Shown piece after piece: positions 32,478 to 44,774 of a stretch of DNA of 64,000 nt. The position numbers and the translations under genes were made by a program. The notes under the pieces are model-generated. The model was given only the letters and a program-made list of their open reading frames with translations, had not been told where the DNA came from and ran no database searches. How positions within the stretch are numbered: position 1 is the first letter of the stretch; each line of letters begins with the position of its first letter. Source of the stretch: Ciborinia camelliae (lineage: Eukaryota > Ascomycota > Leotiomycetes > Helotiales > Sclerotiniaceae); NCBI GenBank assembly GCA_025890175.1, contig JANPYM010000008.1, positions 546,073 to 610,072 of the forward strand. The letters run 5' to 3'.

Positions 32478-35400
32478 ATATTTGAAGGGTCATGCTTTTC
32501 ACGAGATTTGTTTGTGCAAGTCAAGGTTGGTTGTTTCGGGATGTTTTGAGCATGTTGTTCGAGGTTACTCGGCGTCTTTGTGACATCGTGGCGATGTTGA
32601 ACATGATCGGGATTTCCAGAGGCTTCTTGATTGGCTGAGGAGGTGGAGAGGCAATCGACAGACCCTGGATTTTCAACACATACGATAGATAAAATCCACT
32701 GGGAGAAATTAAATGTGGATATTTGCCCAGGTGAGCACGAGGAGACCAGTAGCCAGTATAACCGTTGAAGTTGAAAAATATATGCGATGCATCTGTCGAC
32801 GAATAAACACCAAGCCGTTGCAAACACGAATTTCTTGGTAGATAACCTTAGTGTAGAATAATAATAATATCATGCATAAAAGGTTACCCTTAACCAGCCA
32901 CAGGCCCAAAACATACCCCCCTCAATTCCGCCTCCAAAATCAACAACATGAAGATCTAGATCCCAACCTGTTACCTGATATCAAATGTTCCTAGTCGATA
33001 AAAAAGCCACATAGATATAGGTACATCTAGAACTCATCCCACTGGTGCAACTATCGAATTGCATGCACTCCACTCCGTAACTGGGGACCCACCACCAACC
33101 CGCTTGCTTGCCTTACCAGCAGCAAGCATTAGCATCAACATCCGCAACCGCATCACCGCCCCAACGACTCTAGAAGTCTTGGTAGGTACAAGATTTCGAA
33201 TTTTAAAATTTCGTGCATGCACCGCATTGACCTCGCGCACCAAAGCTCATTTGCATGCACCAATATGGCAACTTCCACCTGGCTTGCTTGAGACTCCCCC
33301 TGGAGCAGTGATGCAGAGTGGAGCGTGAGTGGAGAGAGACACACGCATCATTTCGTGTCTCCAGTGCACGACCGAAACGGTGACACCAACCTAATGACTG
33401 CCGCACCCTACCATTGCTGCGATGCCTACGGTCATACACCTGTATCCAAAGATGCGAAATCGCGCAGAGTCATCTCGCAGGAAAATCATCCATGCGAGGG
33501 TTAAGGTATCTACCGGTAAGGTAGGCAAGGGCGGAACACCTGGCAACGCACCGCAAGTTCGGCATTACTACGCTAGCTACCTACCTACGCACCGCTACGC
33601 TATCAAAGGAATGGAAACGAAACGATTTCCTGGGTCCTGGACTCCCGGATCGTATTTACCGTGGAAACTAGGGACTCTACCTAAGGTACCCAATATATTT
33701 ATATAGGTAAATATATATATATATATACATATATTACTAATTCACCACTAGTTACATACAGGGGCCACAATCATAATCTGTAAGCTGTAGCTCCGGATGG
33801 CATGAGCATATGTGGTGGACAAGTGTGGAAGCATGCAATTGCGAAATTCTCGAGAGGGGAGCGCTCTCCTCTCACCTCTTGCGACGCATTTGGCGAATTG
33901 GCGGTGCTTGGCGACGATTCTGGATTTATTGGCACATTGAAATTTGGGGAGTAGAAAAAAAAAAATTGTGGAGGGCGCGGCAAACCCAGTAGGGAAATGC
34001 GTAAAGGGAAATAAATGCGCGATATCCGTCGATGCTCCTCGAGAATTATTATTGGCGTCATTATTATGATTGGGATTTTTGGGGGGGGGGGGGGAAATAG
34101 ACGTGGCCCGTGGAGAATCTGGATTGTCCATGGTATGTATGGGTGAGCAATTTTTGTCAACGTTTTGGGAGATAGATGGTCAAAAAGGATGGTGCGGTAC
34201 ATGATAAAATTGGTTCAGCCGCAATTATGGTCATGTTTCACTATATACCGCTGGTGCCGCGATAAAAATACCTACCTAATGCTAGGACGTGGAAAATATC
34301 CTTCCCATCGCATCGAGAGTTATTTGCCATGGTTATGATGTGATAGACTGATATTGGTATTGGTGATAAGATTTGAGTGAGGCAAATAACGCGAATTAAA
34401 AAAGACGTTTCGGTTTGATGGTTACAGCTGGTTACACTGCATAGTAGGCGTTGACGGTTGAAGGCTTGCTTCTTGGTGGCTTTAATAAGTTTTGAATTAT
34501 GAGTTAGACATCAATTGGCTATTTGGGTGGGAATTCTTTACTTGATTTATTTAGAATTTTCATATTGTATAGGTAGGTATCGTATGTACGAAGTTGTAGC
34601 CATCCAGCTTTCCTCTTGACTCTTGAGTCTTCACTGTCTTCACTGTCTGCACTCTTTATCTCTATCAAAAGGTACCTACTATATGTAATGTACTTACAGT
34701 ACTTCATAATAGGCAAAGTTGAAGCTCGTATTCCTCAATTTCATGATTCATCCCATCATCACCTCCTGTATATCAACGGTCAATGGAGCCCGCCTTTAGA
34801 ACCTTATTTTACACCTTACGCGGCTCAAAGAGTCACCTCATCGATCCATCCATATCCAATGTCCATCACAAAATGAACCCCAACCTCTTTTATGGCTGTC
34901 GGTCGTCTGCCTGTGGCGTACATCAAATTTGGTAGAGTCGATCCTCATGATGGCATCATCCATCCAATTGATGCTTGCGCAAATGATATTTTGATTTTTA
35001 TTGTGATTTTTATTTCCATTTATATTTATATTTTCATTTTCATTTATATGTATATGTAGATTTATATTTATATCATTAGATGATTTCGATTATTCCTTCC
35101 CCCGCGGCCACAGCGGTCAACTTCAAAAAATAGATCCCTGCAGGTGTCCAGCCCATGTTTCCCAACATCAAAGATTCATCAGATAGCCGGATCCCTCGAT
35201 TTCCGTCCGATTTTATTTCAACGAATCATTTGCTCATGTTAAGAGATGAGATATATTATATTATTCCTCAGTAATAATTCATCACGTATCATCACGTACC
35301 TTACCTTACTGTACGAAATATTTCCTGAAAATGTGTGACAATGCTGTGACTTTTTATCCAACCTCCTTCATCTTCATCTATGTATGATTCTATTCGATGG

Positions 35401-36816
35401 GTACTACTCAAACACACCACATGGGACACGCGACACCGGATGGATGTTCTATTTCTTTGTATGTACTTCTATTTTCATATTCATATTCATATTCATATTC
35501 ATATTCATATTCATATTCATATTCATATTCATATTCATATTCATATTCATATACAAGCTTCAAACTTGCCGAGTTTACGGAGTAAAGGCTACCATGATTC
35601 CACAATAATAATATCCCTTTGAGGGATAAGATTCATCATTTCCCCATATTTCTCATGTCTATGAGCATCCACTCGGAATCTAGAAGTTATATATCCCGAC
35701 TCAAGACCATCTAGCCACCCATGCCACCTTGCCGGTTTCCATGATCCATGAAGTGATGTGATCACCATGATCCCAAATAACTTCATGATTGGATGTCGAG
35801 ACGTTTTGTATCTTTGTTCATGTTTCTATTTCTATTTATCAACTCACCATCTGTTGCACTTGGTCTAACTATTCTAAATATCTATCCGAATCCGACAGCT
35901 ATTTTTTTACCAATTGACCCTGTTATCATATTTCGGCTCGAAAGATTAGATTCCGAACTCCGGTTAGCCTTTTCCCCTTTTCGATCTACGCACGCTCATG
36001 TGTCGTACGGAACTGCCACAATATCTGGCAAGGACATACCTGTCTTGGATAGCTAGATGAGATCTATCTTGATCGTATTCATATCAAACTTTTCTCATCA
36101 TTCCCATTCCCAGAATTCCCACACTTCCCACACTTCTTAATCAAGGGATTCCGTATGGTGACTCCCACGACCATCCTCGTAAATAGGGTAGGTAGGTTGG
36201 GTAATTCCAATATGAGTGTAACCTGTTCCTAGTGGACCACTCTTTTGTGAGAAATATATCGAGAGGCAATTAATCACAACCATCCATGGTAATAGCTTCT
36301 TCGTTAGAAAATAGGTGGACTGGGAAATCATGGCTGCAGGTGAGCTTAAGCTCTGGTAAAATTCAACTTCTATATCTCCATAATGATATAATGATACGGC
36401 ATGACATGACGATATGGGATTGGATAAAGGCTTCCCAACCCGTGTTTCTGGGACCTATTTCTACCACTTATCATTTTTATATTCTCTCTGAATATTCCAT
36501 CTACCTATCTTTTCTCATCTTCCACCTGTCGTCCTACAACATTCCTGCAGTACTCGTCAGCCGGAAGTGCCACAAATCCATACAGATATCTACACGACTG
36601 TCACAACATCTTTCTCTTAATATTATTTCTCCTTGAATTCCCTCATTTATATATCCATACATAGCAAATTTACAAACATACATCCCTCCACTAAGTAGCA
36701 GGGAAGAAATTTTTATTTTACTCAAAATACTCTTTTGAGACATTTCTACTTCCACGCTCGCTTGCCTGGTTTCTTTATTAAAACTTTCTTTTTCAAGAGC
36801 CGGCTACATCATACAT
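32478..36816. other. Long intergenic region, no gene seen
   Basis: About 4.3 kb without a convincing gene. It contains a CATGCA-rich stretch near 33210-33260, (TA)n near 33705-33732 and G14 at 34081-34094. Pyrimidine/CA-rich sequence leads up to the next gene. Open frames of 60-140 codons here have no recognisable domain, overlap each other on both strands and lack splice-supported structure. Confidence 0.5.
35474..35551. repeat. (TTCATA)13 hexanucleotide microsatellite
   Basis: Thirteen perfect hexanucleotide copies. The four overlapping frames (FIFI, SYSY, HIHI and EYEY types) are repeat artefacts. Confidence 0.95.
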
Positions 36817-38631
36817 ATGCAACCGCTCGGAATCGGCATCGTGTCAAATATATCAAATATATCAAGAAAAGTCTCCGGCATGCAAGATAGTATGCAGACG
36901 CCACTTGTGCATGGGTTATCGGCAATGCGTAGCTGTATGAATCGGTCTGGATCTTTGTTGGGAATTTCAAGAATTTCAGGGATTTCTTTTGTGAATCACG
37001 TTACTGAGAATATAAATATGACATTCTCTCAAGATCTGAAGGGAACACCATCGAATCCTCAGTTTCCATCTTTCAAGAACTCATCTTTATCTTCATCTTC
37101 ATCTTCATCTTCAAAAGATAGTATGGGATATCTGGAATTCAAATACTTATCACCATCATCATCTTTTAGGGTAAACAACGGGACCAAAATGTTGGTCGTG
37201 GAGTCTATCGTTGTGATCGTTACGGCTTGCATACTATATATCCTCAGCTCTCGATGGAAAAGTCATACACATCGTGTTCAGCATGGGGGTCCTAAGAAAG
37301 CATCTTCATCTTCACCCACAACCACCACAAGATCAATACTCCACAACCCCCTCACCCACATCTCCCGCCTTCTCTCATGCAGCTCCTCCACCCTAACGCT
37401 GCCCGCAAAATCCGCATCAGCATCACCATCACCATCAACACCGCAACCCCAACCACAAGCTCACCCAGAACCTCAAAAACCACCCTACGTTCTCCCACCG
37501 CTCAAACCCACCTCTCCCCACCCCACCTCAATGGGACTCAAGCGCCTGGACAAATCCAACTGGCTCACCATCGACTCCAGCTACCTCCCCGAACATTCCC
37601 TGCGCGCCTCCCTCTTAAAAACCCATCTCCCATGCGTCTTACAAGTATTACCCCCCGCGATCCCCGCCACGCACGAGTTACTCGATCTAGTCATCGAGTT
37701 TCTCCTGCAAAGGTATCCCGAAGATTTCACTCTTCTCTCTCCCAACTCCAGCCCCAACTCCAACTCTCAACCCCATGCTGAGGAGAAAAAGATCCTCAAC
37801 AAACTCACGGGGGAATCTTACGTCATCGGACCCACATGTGAAAATCCCCTCGAAATCGCAGCGAGACTCTGCATGGAAGATTTTAACATTCTGCTTCAAG
37901 ATCCTTCCGAAGAGGAGGGAGGTGATGCGGAATGGAAATTGCAAGCTTCGGCGACGCTGTTTCCGGCAGGTTGGAAATTACAGGAGAGGATCGGTTGTAG
38001 TATGGCTGTGTTACACGCGCCGGTTCCGGGATGGAAGGCAAATTTGGGGAAGAGTGTTAATAGGTATGTATTTTATTTCTTTTTACAACTTCGTGTCATA
38101 TCCTAGAATTCCCATGCCTCCCCCCCTCCACTTTCCCCCCTCTCCCCCAAACCAAAAAAAGACCCCCAACCAACCCCCCCCAGATATTTCACGCACCTCA
38201 CCGCACGCAGCTGCATGGAGCGCAGCAACCTCTTCATCCAAACGACGCCGATCCTCTTCCAAGACGCGCCCGAACGCGCACGAAGCGCGCTCCGCGCCTC
38301 GGAAATCTACGTCCGTCGGGAACGCCAAACGTTCACGCGGCTCGCGACATCCGGCGCCGTGTTGTTTACGGTGAGGACGTACATGGAACGCTTGGTCGAT
38401 TTGGAGGCGGCGGAGTTGGAGGCGTTGAGGAGGCAGATTGCGGGCTGGGAGGCGGAGACCGCGAGGTATAAGGGGATTGCGAATTGGGGGGGTGTGTTGG
38501 TGGGGTGGTGTGAGGGGGTGGAGGGGAGGGGGAGGGAGAAGGAGAAAGAGAAAGAGAAAGAAAAAGAGAGATTAAGGGGATTGAGGAGGGATTCGGGGAT
38601 TGACATGGGAGAATCATGTGAAGAAAACTAA
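36817..38631 (+). CDS. DUF3445 / heme-dependent oxidative N-demethylase-like protein
   Basis: Exons 36817-38063 and 38184-38631 (intron 120 bp, donor GTATGT, acceptor CCCCCCAG) join to 564 aa. Residues 1-124 are Ser-rich. Residues 125-147 (MLVVESIVVIVTACILYIL) form a clear membrane segment. Residues 150-220 are a Pro/Ser linker. From about 235 the DUF3445 (PF11927) pattern is visible: MGLKRLDKSNWLTIDSSYL, NPLEIAARLCMEDFNILL, LQASATLFPAGWKLQERIG, HAPVPGWKANLGKSVNRYFT, and ERSNLFIQTTPILF. The C-terminus is Lys/Glu-rich (EKEKEKEKEKERL). The bacterial relative HodA is the PAS-like heme subunit of an oxidative N-demethylase acting on dimethylamine. The fungal protein probably binds heme at a membrane, but its substrate is unknown. 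The start may instead be Met125 (37189), which would leave only the anchor. Confidence 0.85.
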
Positions 38632-39384
38632 TTTCTCCTCTTTTCTTCTCTTCTCCTCTTTTCTTTTCTTTCTTCCCCCTTCTCTTTTTAATGGAAATAC
38701 TCCTTCCTCATCGAGGGGGGGAAGAGGATACGATATGATACGAAACGACACGAAACGAAACGCACGGAGTATAATTATACGTTTTGCACATTTCATTTTC
38801 CTCATATCACATGGAACACTCGCATCACATGGAAATGCAAATACAAATACAAGAAAACATTCCACTTACAAGCGCGAGAAGAGGTATTTTGAAACCAAAC
38901 CAAACCAAACCAACCACTGGCAATTTGGCGCGGGAGCGAGATTTTTTCCTTTTCCTCTCTTTTCTTTTTCTTCTCTTTTTTCATTATTTTTTTTTAATAT
39001 TTTGTTTTTGTTTTGTTTTTGTTTTGTTTTTCTGGCATGGAACTTATATGTACTTGCATTTGGATTTCGGATTTCGGATTTGGACCTGGATTTGGACCTG
39101 GATTTGGACCTGGATTTGGATTTGGGAATAGGAATTATAAAGGAGGCTGGGCCGGGCCGGGGGATAGAACTTTTTGTTTTTTGTTTTTTTGTTTTTTTGT
39201 TTTTTATATTATGTTTTTGTTTAGGAGGGGAGGCGATGGGAGGCGAGGTTTTAGCATGCATGGTTTTATAATGGAATACCTGATTAGCTAGTAGGTAGCA
39301 AGTATCTGGGATGGGATGCGACGGGATGCGACGGGATGCGACGGGATGGGATGCGACGGGATGCGATGGGATGCGACAGGATCG
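37611..39384 (+). repeat. First copy of a 1.77-kb direct duplication
   Basis: It is repeated at 39395-41165. By eye the two copies differ only in five homopolymer lengths: C7/C6 and C8/C7 in the intron, G7/G6 near 38713, and T6/T7 and T9/T8 near 38975-38996. That gives 1774 versus 1771 bp. I found no substitution. Confidence 0.95.
39310..39384. repeat. GGGATGCGAC minisatellite at contig end
   Basis: A 10-bp unit GGGATGCGAC with GGGATGGGATGC variants repeats about seven times and abuts the N gap. The same tract at 41092-41165 continues into unique sequence. Confidence 0.85.
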
Positions 39385-39394
39385 NNNNNNNNNN
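39385..39394. other. Assembly gap, 10 N
   Basis: Ten consecutive N separate the two copies of the duplicated segment. Reading frames crossing it contain undefined residues and are not real. Confidence 1.
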
Positions 39395-40413
39395 CCTCTT
39401 AAAAACCCATCTCCCATGCGTCTTACAAGTATTACCCCCCGCGATCCCCGCCACGCACGAGTTACTCGATCTAGTCATCGAGTTTCTCCTGCAAAGGTAT
39501 CCCGAAGATTTCACTCTTCTCTCTCCCAACTCCAGCCCCAACTCCAACTCTCAACCCCATGCTGAGGAGAAAAAGATCCTCAACAAACTCACGGGGGAAT
39601 CTTACGTCATCGGACCCACATGTGAAAATCCCCTCGAAATCGCAGCGAGACTCTGCATGGAAGATTTTAACATTCTGCTTCAAGATCCTTCCGAAGAGGA
39701 GGGAGGTGATGCGGAATGGAAATTGCAAGCTTCGGCGACGCTGTTTCCGGCAGGTTGGAAATTACAGGAGAGGATCGGTTGTAGTATGGCTGTGTTACAC
39801 GCGCCGGTTCCGGGATGGAAGGCAAATTTGGGGAAGAGTGTTAATAGGTATGTATTTTATTTCTTTTTACAACTTCGTGTCATATCCTAGAATTCCCATG
39901 CCTCCCCCCTCCACTTTCCCCCCTCTCCCCCAAACCAAAAAAAGACCCCCAACCAACCCCCCCAGATATTTCACGCACCTCACCGCACGCAGCTGCATGG
40001 AGCGCAGCAACCTCTTCATCCAAACGACGCCGATCCTCTTCCAAGACGCGCCCGAACGCGCACGAAGCGCGCTCCGCGCCTCGGAAATCTACGTCCGTCG
40101 GGAACGCCAAACGTTCACGCGGCTCGCGACATCCGGCGCCGTGTTGTTTACGGTGAGGACGTACATGGAACGCTTGGTCGATTTGGAGGCGGCGGAGTTG
40201 GAGGCGTTGAGGAGGCAGATTGCGGGCTGGGAGGCGGAGACCGCGAGGTATAAGGGGATTGCGAATTGGGGGGGTGTGTTGGTGGGGTGGTGTGAGGGGG
40301 TGGAGGGGAGGGGGAGGGAGAAGGAGAAAGAGAAAGAGAAAGAAAAAGAGAGATTAAGGGGATTGAGGAGGGATTCGGGGATTGACATGGGAGAATCATG
40401 TGAAGAAAACTAA
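39395..40413 (+). CDS. Second, 5'-truncated copy of the DUF3445 gene (likely artefact)
   Basis: The sequence after the gap starts at the equivalent of 37611, inside the coding sequence (SLLKTHLPCVLQVLPP), and runs through the same exon end (39847), a 118-bp intron, the same second exon (39966-40413) and the same stop. The protein part is identical to the first copy. The two missing intron bases are in C runs. It lacks the start, membrane segment and first ~260 residues. The most economical reading is that contig B begins inside sequence already present at the end of contig A and the overlap was not merged, so the genome probably has one gene. Confidence 0.8.
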
Positions 40414-41165
40414 TTTCTCCTCTTTTCTTCTCTTCTCCTCTTTTCTTTTCTTTCTTCCCCCTTCTCTTTTTAATGGAAATACTCCTTCCTCATCGAGGGG
40501 GGAAGAGGATACGATATGATACGAAACGACACGAAACGAAACGCACGGAGTATAATTATACGTTTTGCACATTTCATTTTCCTCATATCACATGGAACAC
40601 TCGCATCACATGGAAATGCAAATACAAATACAAGAAAACATTCCACTTACAAGCGCGAGAAGAGGTATTTTGAAACCAAACCAAACCAAACCAACCACTG
40701 GCAATTTGGCGCGGGAGCGAGATTTTTTCCTTTTCCTCTCTTTTCTTTTTCTTCTCTTTTTTTCATTATTTTTTTTAATATTTTGTTTTTGTTTTGTTTT
40801 TGTTTTGTTTTTCTGGCATGGAACTTATATGTACTTGCATTTGGATTTCGGATTTCGGATTTGGACCTGGATTTGGACCTGGATTTGGACCTGGATTTGG
40901 ATTTGGGAATAGGAATTATAAAGGAGGCTGGGCCGGGCCGGGGGATAGAACTTTTTGTTTTTTGTTTTTTTGTTTTTTTGTTTTTTATATTATGTTTTTG
41001 TTTAGGAGGGGAGGCGATGGGAGGCGAGGTTTTAGCATGCATGGTTTTATAATGGAATACCTGATTAGCTAGTAGGTAGCAAGTATCTGGGATGGGATGC
41101 GACGGGATGCGACGGGATGCGACGGGATGGGATGCGACGGGATGCGATGGGATGCGACAGGATCG
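39395..41165 (+). repeat. Second copy of the 1.77-kb direct duplication
   Basis: It begins immediately after the last N and ends in the GGGATGCGAC minisatellite at the same point where the first copy meets the gap. It then continues into unique DNA. Confidence 0.95.
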
Positions 41166-41944
41166 GATGCGATGGGTTTATAGATAGCTATCTACCTACT
41201 TAATAAGATTACGATAATAGCCTGCATGGATGGTTTTGATATATTGAATAGATCAGATGGTATCAGATGGTATCAGATCAGAAAGATGAAATAGGTAATA
41301 TTCGGATAGTAAACCTAGTTCAGAAGGGATAATTCAATCACATCGGATCACCCCCGATGAGATGAGAAGCGATGAATGGTATATAAGTCTTACATTACCT
41401 ATTGGATGAAGGTGAAGTGAGGGGAGGTGAAGTGAAGTGAAGTGAAGTTTGCATATTCGAGGAAGATGGGAATATCATACATTTCATCTCATACATATCA
41501 ACTCATAACACGATGAGATAACCCGTCCACCTAGTACCTACTCCTCCCCTCACATACATCTCATAACACGATGACACCTACATCACATAGCGAAATGAAT
41601 GAAAATCTCAACTTCTTTCGCAAACAACCAAGCAAGCAACCAACCAACCAACCAAACAACCAAACAACCAAACAACCAAACAACCAAAATCCGATCGATC
41701 ACGCATGAATCACCCGCATGATCGACCAAGCATTACATCACATCACGTCACATTACATCACGTCACATCACATCACGTCACAAAACGAACGCAACGAAAC
41801 GCAACGCAACGAATATAAATACCGCGCAAACGCAACGCAATGAGCGTAATACTGTATTGTATTTGATTCAGGATTCAGGATGATGTCATTTAGGAATGTA
41901 TGTATGTACAGGACGGAAGGAGAAATTGTATTGTATGAGAGGTG

Positions 41945-41980
<36 letters not shown>

Positions 41981-42281
41981 AGCTCTGCAGATGAAGCGGA
42001 GAAGAATGGAATGGAAGTTCGAGGAGAGTATTGTTGCCCCTCTGCCTTCTCTTTCTATACATGTATGTATATATGTATAGACATTTCTTATAACGGTATG
42101 CAATAACATTGCCACCCTTTACTGAATCCGTCTATTGTTTCGACAACGGCTCATGCATTTGGGATTCTCATTCTGATTCCATGTCATGCACATATGCATG
42201 CATATGTGCAAGCTAAACCTATGATGGTGAATTATCCCTTCTGGTAGGTACTCCGTAAGTAATACAAAAATTCCAAACTCC
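41166..42281. other. Intergenic, microsatellite-rich
   Basis: Contains GAAGTGAAGTGAAGTG near 41415-41445, (AACC)/(AAACAACC)n at 41640-41685, CATCACGTCACAT repeats near 41735-41790, ACGCAACG repeats near 41785-41840 and (GATA)n at 41947-41980. No gene is seen. Confidence 0.6.
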
Positions 42282-43517
42282 TCACCACCTTTTCTGATCC
42301 CCACCCTGACTAAAATCCCCACCCTTCCTCTCCTTTTCCACCCTCGCATCAAATTCCTTCTGCGCCTCTACCTGTGCCAAATTCCTCTCCTCCTCGGTTT
42401 TCGAGAATGTAAAACTATCTGCACTTGCCGGTCCATCACTCGATGCTCTAGGTGTGGTACTTTGTATTCTTGCCCATCCGGATTGTTGCCGTGGAGACGA
42501 TGAAGAGGTGATGGAAGCTGGTTTTTCTCCACGGCGGATTCGTTCCCATGCTGAACCTGATGTGGATTGGGAAGATTGAGATGTGGTTGTGTCAGCGTTC
42601 ATTCCTTGTCCACCAGTAGGTGATGCATCATCGAACATATCAAAAGGTTTCTCATCTTCTTGCGCCGGTGCTTGCGCTGGAGGTTGTCGTCTCTGTGGCC
42701 AACTTTTCGTTTGTGGGAATGTCTGCGATGTTACTGGTGCATTATCTTCTCCAGACCACTCTGCGCCACCAGTCGGACTAGCATCATCATATTCCTGCGT
42801 ATTTCGAGTCTGCGGTTGTCCCCGTTCCGATTTCATAGGCGGTCTTGGAATTCCAGCGGGACTAGGTAGATTTTTCTGCGTCTTGGCAACTGCTTCCGTT
42901 GTAGATCTTATAACATCCAATAATCGCGGATCGTTCATCTCTCCTACACCTCCAACAGAAGCTGCATATCCCCCAACTAGAAATTTTGATAACGTTTGTC
43001 CAACATAACAATAACATAAGCCTCTCAGTAAATGCCAGGCTATGATTGCCTGGCTTCCCTTAATATATGGCATTCGTACATGAGGAAATACGCTTGTATT
43101 GAACAGCTCGAGGTTTGGTTGATAGAATGGAAATCGGAACGTGGGGGCTGTCTGAACTGCTCTGTACATTCCCGCAGATAAACCTGCAATCGGGGCGAAT
43201 GAATTGATTCTTAATATTTTCGCAGTATGAAATGCAAGGGCGTCGATTTCTTCCTGTCGGAGTGGACGTCTGGTAGCTTTCGTTGCACTCCGGATTCGGC
43301 GATTGACGACTCTAGTTAGGAGGTCCTGATTATAGCCGAACAGAGGACCGAATATCGGCAGAGGTCCAGGTAGCTTACTACCATCGATTCTGTATGTTAT
43401 GATACCGGTACCTTGGCCTTGGCCTTGTTCCGAGGACGCATACGGATCGTTGTCGGAAGCAGGAATGGAGTCGAATGATTCGTTTGCCTCTTTGGATGAG
43501 GAGTTTTCGAGAACCAT
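42282..43517 (-). CDS. Fungal protein of unknown function, possible membrane association
   Basis: A single 411-aa frame starts at ATG 43517. Residues 1-45 are acidic and Ser/Gln-rich. A likely folded, conserved part spans 45-200: PGPLPIFGPLFGYNQDLLTR, RPLRQEEIDALAFHTAKILR, SFAPIAGLSAGMYRAVQT, then a hydrophobic run AIIAWHLLRGLCYCYVGQTL and FLVGGYAASVGGVG that could make one or two membrane passes. The remaining half is low-complexity and contains two DDASPTGG motifs and two W(E/A)RI motifs (SAWERIRR, SGWARIQ). It ends with a coiled-coil-like EEERNLAQVEAQKEFDARVEKE. I do not recognise a named family. The pattern of conserved N-terminal half and disordered C-terminal half is typical of ascomycete orphans. 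Confidence 0.75.
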   Translation of the reverse strand: MVLENSSSKEANESFDSIPASDNDPYASSEQGQGQGTGIITYRIDGSKLPGPLPIFGPLFGYNQDLLTRVVNRRIRSATKATRRPLRQEEIDALAFHTAKILRINSFAPIAGLSAGMYRAVQTAPTFRFPFYQPNLELFNTSVFPHVRMPYIKGSQAIIAWHLLRGLCYCYVGQTLSKFLVGGYAASVGGVGEMNDPRLLDVIRSTTEAVAKTQKNLPSPAGIPRPPMKSERGQPQTRNTQEYDDASPTGGAEWSGEDNAPVTSQTFPQTKSWPQRRQPPAQAPAQEDEKPFDMFDDASPTGGQGMNADTTTSQSSQSTSGSAWERIRRGEKPASITSSSSPRQQSGWARIQSTTPRASSDGPASADSFTFSKTEEERNLAQVEAQKEFDARVEKERKGGDFSQGGDQKRW

Positions 43518-44774
43518 ATTGGCGAGGACGTCGATACGTCGAGTTATGTGAGAAGTTTAAGAAGTCGGTGAGGGTAATTGCAGATTTGGCACCTTGTTTG
43601 TTGATGTACAGTTTAAAGTACTCGCACAACAGCTCTTGGAAGATCAAAAGATCAAAAGAAGCTTGGATGTTGTGACGTCTTTCAATTTGCGGGTAGGATT
43701 TTAGTGGGTGTGTTATTATCAAATCTTTGGCGGGGTTTATGGTTGGTGTACAGGCGAGGTTCAATTACCTCTGCCTTTGCTTGCGCATTCACTTAAAATA
43801 TTTTGATTTTGTTGATCTTCTATTTTCAAAGTTCCTTGGGTGGTTTCACTCATATATTTTCTAGTGAAAATTCTTCTTTGAGTTGTGCCTTATGCTTCAT
43901 CGTAGTGACATATCATATTCTCATGCAATGAAGGCCATGAAGTGCGTCCTAACCTTTGGTTCCGGATACCCAGGTTAAAGCAAGCAACAAAATCAAAGGC
44001 TGATTTACACCACAGGATTGATACCTTCAAATTCATATGAAACCCATTTTCATGCGCTTTAATCTCGATCTTCAAGTAATGTGGAATTCCTTCTATGGTG
44101 ATTCGAAGCCTTTCAAGCTCAACCTTCCCGTCAAGCTGCAGCAGCATCATTTGGCACAAGTCCGAGTGGATCATATATCATCAGCACAGGATCGAGTTAT
44201 ATAATTTTCGTACCTCGATCGCAAGGTTGTAAAGTGAAGCTATATATATTGGGCCTCGCTCAGGATAGGTGCCAAATCAGCCACCATCCACACATCATCG
44301 CGTATTCGTTGAACAATTTCATAGCCGATGCCGTGGAACGTGGGCGGGCTAACTGCAATATCGCTGACCATTCTTTCGTCTTCTATAGCATGCAAGAAAG
44401 CGTTGAAAATGCAATACTCGATTCGTTGCATGACTTTTAAATGAGACAAAGTTTTCAAGTTTCGAGTCCTTTCAGAGTTAAGAGGCGTGATGGTGGGGGA
44501 GGGATTGGTCAATTGCTGCCACGTTACTTGTCTTCTGACTGGTCTACAGAAACTTTGATCATTCTTGTCTTGCATATGTCTTAAGAGCTCCCCAAACCTA
44601 GAATATGGTACCAAGATACTTCGTTATTAGTCGAATAATCCTTTATAATGCTTCCACCCATATAGTATTCTTGTGTCGCCTAATTTTCGCCGCATAAATA
44701 ACTCATAAGTGCAACACATCGACATATTCTCTCGTGTCAAAACCTGAAATTTGATGTAGCGGGACGATCTCACC
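43518..44774. other. Intergenic, no gene seen
   Basis: Open frames of 60-130 codons at 43378-43764, 43890-44174 and 44240-44614 (all -) overlap other frames and have no domain. This probably holds promoters for the two divergent flanking genes. Confidence 0.45.

Noticed and set aside
32408..34202. Several 60-140 aa ORFs on both strands between the SDR and DUF3445 genes
   Set aside because: They overlap mutually, have no domains or plausible splice sites and are biased by simple sequence.
38600..39271. 223-aa and other ORFs downstream of the DUF3445 gene and their second copies at 40.5-41.1 kb
   Set aside because: They are low-complexity Phe/Ser or Asp-Leu repeats from pyrimidine runs and the GGATTTGGACCT repeat, with no domain.
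38866..39565. ORFs crossing the N gap
   Set aside because: They contain undefined residues and join two contig ends. They are artefacts of the gap.
39395..41165. Genuine recent gene duplication
   Set aside because: The copy boundaries coincide exactly with the N gap, and the only differences are homopolymer lengths. Unmerged contig overlap is simpler.
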